From an uncultured Methanomassiliicoccales archaeon (lineage in GTDB: Archaea; Thermoplasmatota; Thermoplasmata; Methanomassiliicoccales; Methanomethylophilaceae): a DNA stretch of 64,000 nucleotides. This document shows positions 61,073 through 64,000 of the stretch, piece after piece. The stretch's first letter is position 1; each line of letters opens with the position of its first letter. Location of the stretch: NCBI GenBank assembly GCA_959597175.1, contig CAUFXM010000004.1, positions 62,001 to 126,000 on the forward strand, written 5' to 3'. Below the pieces are notes generated by a model. The model had not been told where the DNA came from. It worked only from the letters and a program-made list of their open reading frames with translations, and made no database searches. A program made the position numbers and the translations under genes.

Positions 61073-63682
61073 ATGGCTCAGTACGACTCATCCATCATAG
61101 AGAAACGCTGGGAGGAGATGTGGAAGAACGAGGAGGTCTACCGCTTCGATCCGCACTCCGACAAGCCGGTGTTCAGCATCGACAACCCTCCGAGGTACAC
61201 ATCCGGGCCGCTCCACCTGGGACACGCCACCGGGTACTCCCTGATCGACTTCGCGGCACGTTACAAGAGGATGCGCGGATTCAACGTGTTCTTCCCCCTC
61301 TGCTTCGACGTCAACGGCACGCCCATCGAGGTCAAGGTGGAGAAGAAGTACGGCATCAACAAGCTCAACACCCCAAGGCAGGAGTACAGGGCGAAGTGCG
61401 AGGAGTACGCCAACGGTTTCATCGAGGAGATGACGCACCACTTCGAGATCCTTGGGGAGAGCATGGACCCCAGCATCTACTACCAGACCGACGCCCCGTA
61501 CTACAGGAGGATCACCCAGCTGTCCTTCGTGGACCTGTTCAACAGGGGCCTCGTGTACAAGGCCAACTTCCCCGTCAACTGGTGCCCAAGCTGCATGACC
61601 GCCCTGGCCGACGCCGAGGTGGAGTACAGGGACAACGTCAACAAGCTCAACTACATCAACTTCGACATCGAGGGCGAGGACGGCAAGGTCGTCATCGCCA
61701 CCACCAGGCCCGAGCTCCTCTGCACCTGCAAGGCCGTGGCCGTCCATCCGGACGACAAGGAGAAGGCCCACCTGGTCGGCAAGACCCTCATCGCCCCCCT
61801 GTTCGGGAAGAGGGTCCCGGTGATCTCCGATCCCAAGGTCCAGATGGACTACGGGACCGGCACCGTGATGATATGCACCATCGGCGACAAGGACGACCTG
61901 GAGTGGGTGATGAAATACCACTTCGAGCTGGAGAAGGGTATCGACGAGTCCGGCAGGATGACCGAGCTCGCCGGCAAGTACGCCGGGATGACCGTCCTCG
62001 AAGCGAGGGAGGCCGCCATCCAGGACCTGAAGGACCAGGGCATCATGGTCAAGCAGGAGGACAACCCCCAGCAGGTCTCCATCTGCTGGAGGTGCCACTC
62101 TCCCATCGAGTACCTGCAGGTCCCCCAGTGGTTCCTCAAGACCATCGACTTCAGGGACAAGATCCTGGAGAGGGCGGACCAGATCAACTGGTACCCCGAG
62201 TTCATGAAGGTCAGGCTGCAGGACTGGGCGAACTCCCTGGAGTGGGACTGGGTCCTGAGCAGGCAGAGGATCTTCGCGACCCCGATCCCGGTGTGGGAGT
62301 GCGAGGAGTGCGGACACGCGGTCTGCGCCACCAGGGAGATGTGCTACTGCGACCCCACCCTGGACGCCCCGCCCGTGGAGAAGTGCCCGAAGTGCGGCGG
62401 AAGGCTCGTCGGATGCACCGACGTCTTCGACACATGGATGGACTCATCCGGATCCTCGCTCTACAACACGTTCTGGGAGAGGGACCCCGAGCTCCACAAG
62501 AAGCTGTTCCCCATGTCCCTGAGGCCCCAGTCCCACGACATCATAAGGACCTGGGCGTTCTACTCCATCCTCAGGGCGGAGCAGATCGAGGAGAGCATCC
62601 CGTGGGAGAACATCATGATCCACGGGTTCATCATGGCCCCCGACGGCACCCCCATGCACTCCTCCATCGGGAACGTCATCGACCCCATCCCCATCCTGGA
62701 GAAGTACGGGGCTGACGCCCTCAGGTACTACGCCGCCACATGCTCCCTCGGTATCGACCATGCCTTCAGGGAGAAGGACGTGGTCCGCGGGAGCAAGCTG
62801 TGCAACAAGGTGTTCAACATCGGCCAGTTCGCCGGAAGGTACCTGACCGACATCCCGAGCGAGATGCCGGAGCTCAGGGTCTCCGACAGGTGGATCCTCT
62901 CCAAGTTCTCCAGGACGGTGAAGGACGTCACCGACTACTTCGAGGTCTATCAGTTCGACAAGGCCATGAAGGAGGTCGAGGGATTCATCTGGCACGAGCT
63001 CGCGGACAACTACGTGGAGATGGTCAAGGGGAGGACCGACGACGCCGTCAGGTGGACCCTGTACAACGTCATTCTGGGCAGCCTGAAGATGCTGGCCCCG
63101 TTCATGCCCCATGTCACCGAGGAGGTCTACCAGGACAAGTTCAGGGCCATCGACGGATGCAGGAGCATCCATCTTACCCCCTGGCCGGAGCCCGTCCTCG
63201 TCGACGACGATGCGGAGAGGGCCGGGGAGCTGCTCTCCGACGTCCTCGCCGCTGTCCGTTCCTGGAAGTCCGAGAAGAAGATGCCCCTCAACGCCGAGAT
63301 GGCAATGCTTGAGCTGGTCGGTTCCGACGCGGAGATGCTGGGGTCGGCCAAGGACGACATCGCCGTCACCACCAAGGCGAAGGATGTCGTCATCGCCCCC
63401 GAGGCCGAGCTGACCGAGCAGGTCGTGGGGGTCAAGCCCGTCCATGCCAAGCTGGGCCCTGCGTTCAAGGCACAGGCCAAGGCCATCGTCTCCGCCGTGG
63501 CGGCCATGGATCCCGCCGACGCGGCCGCCAAGCTGTCCCAGGGCTCGATCGACATCGACGTCGGCGGGGAGACCGTCTCCGTCGGCGCCGAGTACTTCGA
63601 GCTGGACAAGAGGCTCATGCTCGACGGGAAGGCCGTGGAGACCGTCCAGGTCGGAAACGTCCTGGTCCTGATCGAGCAGTGA
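61073..63682 (+). CDS. valS: Valyl-tRNA synthetase, archaeal type
   Basis: An 869-residue class I synthetase. The HIGH motif reads PLHLGHATGYS near residue 45, followed by RMRGFNVFFPLCFDVNGTPIE. The editing domain has ATTRPELLCTCKAVAVHPDD and DYGTGTVMICTIGDKDD, the archaeal ValRS pattern. The KMSKS loop is unusual: GTPMHSSIGNVIDP, where only Met, the final Ser and GNVIDP are kept. An anticodon-binding helical domain follows (VSDRWILSKFSRTVKDV) and a short C-terminal arm. TATA ctttatatc lies about 32 nt before ATG 61073; the longer frame from 61034 would begin inside the TATA box. Confidence 0.85.
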   Translation: MAQYDSSIIEKRWEEMWKNEEVYRFDPHSDKPVFSIDNPPRYTSGPLHLGHATGYSLIDFAARYKRMRGFNVFFPLCFDVNGTPIEVKVEKKYGINKLNTPRQEYRAKCEEYANGFIEEMTHHFEILGESMDPSIYYQTDAPYYRRITQLSFVDLFNRGLVYKANFPVNWCPSCMTALADAEVEYRDNVNKLNYINFDIEGEDGKVVIATTRPELLCTCKAVAVHPDDKEKAHLVGKTLIAPLFGKRVPVISDPKVQMDYGTGTVMICTIGDKDDLEWVMKYHFELEKGIDESGRMTELAGKYAGMTVLEAREAAIQDLKDQGIMVKQEDNPQQVSICWRCHSPIEYLQVPQWFLKTIDFRDKILERADQINWYPEFMKVRLQDWANSLEWDWVLSRQRIFATPIPVWECEECGHAVCATREMCYCDPTLDAPPVEKCPKCGGRLVGCTDVFDTWMDSSGSSLYNTFWERDPELHKKLFPMSLRPQSHDIIRTWAFYSILRAEQIEESIPWENIMIHGFIMAPDGTPMHSSIGNVIDPIPILEKYGADALRYYAATCSLGIDHAFREKDVVRGSKLCNKVFNIGQFAGRYLTDIPSEMPELRVSDRWILSKFSRTVKDVTDYFEVYQFDKAMKEVEGFIWHELADNYVEMVKGRTDDAVRWTLYNVILGSLKMLAPFMPHVTEEVYQDKFRAIDGCRSIHLTPWPEPVLVDDDAERAGELLSDVLAAVRSWKSEKKMPLNAEMAMLELVGSDAEMLGSAKDDIAVTTKAKDVVIAPEAELTEQVVGVKPVHAKLGPAFKAQAKAIVSAVAAMDPADAAAKLSQGSIDIDVGGETVSVGAEYFELDKRLMLDGKAVETVQVGNVLVLIEQ

Positions 63683-64000
63683 AACCCCATCGCCGGTCCC
63701 CGGACCGGCTTTCTCCCATCCCGGGGAACACCGTCCCCGGGAAGCCCATTGCCCAAAGCGGATACCTGTCCGCGTCCCCGGGCCTGTCCGACGCGCCGAA
63801 CTCGACAGCCCTGGTGATCTGACCCTCGTCCAGCAGTTTGGAGAGGGACTTCCTGCGGCCGTTGTTGCCGGATCTCACGGCCACTCCGGAGACTTCTCCG
63901 CCGTGTGGCACGAGGAAGTCCGCCTCGCGCCTGTCCCGCTGGTAGTAGCTGGGCGACATCCCGCAGGACGCCATCTGGCGTGCCGCACAGTTCTCGAGGA
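63615..64000 (-). CDS. C-terminal part of an AAA+ ATPase with DUF4143 domain (partial)
   Basis: The visible part begins LENCAARQMASCGMSPSYYQR, then EADFLVPHGGEVSGVAVRSGNNGRRKSLSKLLDEG and YPLWAMGF, matching the end of archaeal/bacterial ATPases with a C-terminal DUF4143 nuclease-like domain (YYR...EVDFL....IEVK.G...SL). The lysine of the usual EVK is Arg here (AVRSG). The 5' part lies beyond the right edge. The frame does not stop at the expected place but continues through two hairpins and 68 bp antisense to valS, so the true 3' end is uncertain. These proteins are often toxin- or defence-associated; the role is unknown. Confidence 0.6.
   Translation of the reverse strand, partial: LENCAARQMASCGMSPSYYQRDRREADFLVPHGGEVSGVAVRSGNNGRRKSLSKLLDEGQITRAVEFGASDRPGDADRYPLWAMGFPGTVFPGMGESRSGDRRWGFTARSGPGRFRPGRSPRPSRRA
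63692..63709 (+). terminator. Strong terminator after valS
   Basis: gccggtcc-cc-ggaccggc is a perfect 8-bp stem followed by tttctccc, 10 nt after the stop codon. A second perfect stem, ccgggga-type arms ccccgggga/tccccggg at 63720-63741, follows and may stop transcription from the opposite side. Confidence 0.75.

Overview
The window is archaeal and high in GC. TATA boxes sit about 24 to 35 nt upstream of many start codons, so a large share of the genes look leaderless. It carries an archaeal ATP-dependent DNA ligase, Hef helicase, deoxyhypusine synthase, diphthine synthase, RpoE1 and RpoE2, S24e and S27ae, and an archaeal valyl-tRNA synthetase. It also has a MtaA/MtbA-type corrinoid:CoM methyltransferase, a corrinoid salvage operon and two FecCD/BtuC-type uptake systems. 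No complete gene I checked ends in TAG; nearly all end in TGA and a few in TAA. My inference is a methylotrophic methanogen of the Thermoplasmata, most likely Methanomassiliicoccales, which decode TAG as pyrrolysine. Nothing here proves the genus.

Layout. 0-6.4 kb: sufC (partial), an iron-sulfur flavoprotein, lig and hef, a HesB/IscA-like protein, and a degenerate SprT-like protein. 6.4-11.6 kb: a GC-rich non-coding block, ADP-forming acyl-CoA synthetase, an AlbA_2/RecG-like regulator with a repeat-rich promoter, and dphB. 11.7-17.9 kb: a secreted repeat protein, a chimeric substrate-binding protein, a 983-residue beta-propeller/permease fusion and its ATPase, taken here as a corrinoid or metal-chelate importer. 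17.9-22.4 kb: a Trm5-like methyltransferase, an RNA ligase, a dUTPase, an S66 peptidase and tRNA-Leu. 22.5-26.5 kb: a second FecBCD-type importer with a palindromic operator and a SAM methyltransferase. 26.1-29.2 kb: a methyltransferase, an isocitrate/isopropylmalate-like dehydrogenase and deoxyhypusine synthase. 29.3-36.2 kb: small redox and unknown genes, the H+-pumping pyrophosphatase, and a second AlbA_2 regulator preceded by two helically phased repeat arrays. 36.5-38.5 kb: rpoE1-rpoE2-dephospho-CoA kinase-rps24e-rps27ae and tRNA-Arg. 38.6-43.2 kb: cobD-cbiB-cbiZ-cobS-cobY.

43.6-49.7 kb: a SipW/TasA-like surface operon with a divergent regulator. 49.7-52 kb: a YigZ protein and a sodium/solute symporter. 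52-60.2 kb: a heterodimeric ABC exporter and an MMPL/RND exporter. Between them lie two paralogous regulator plus 75-residue-protein modules, each behind a palindrome abutting its TATA box. 60.3-61 kb: a decayed surface-protein gene. 61-64 kb: valS and the end of a DUF4143 ATPase.

How the parts fit: corrinoid cofactors are needed by methyl-corrinoid methyltransferases. The importer at 12-18 kb, the salvage operon (CbiZ remodelling, CbiB/CobD side chain, CobY/CobS loop assembly) and the CoM methyltransferase read as one supply-and-use theme. The least described pieces are the propeller-permease fusion, the duplicated regulator/mini-protein modules and the phased repeat arrays.
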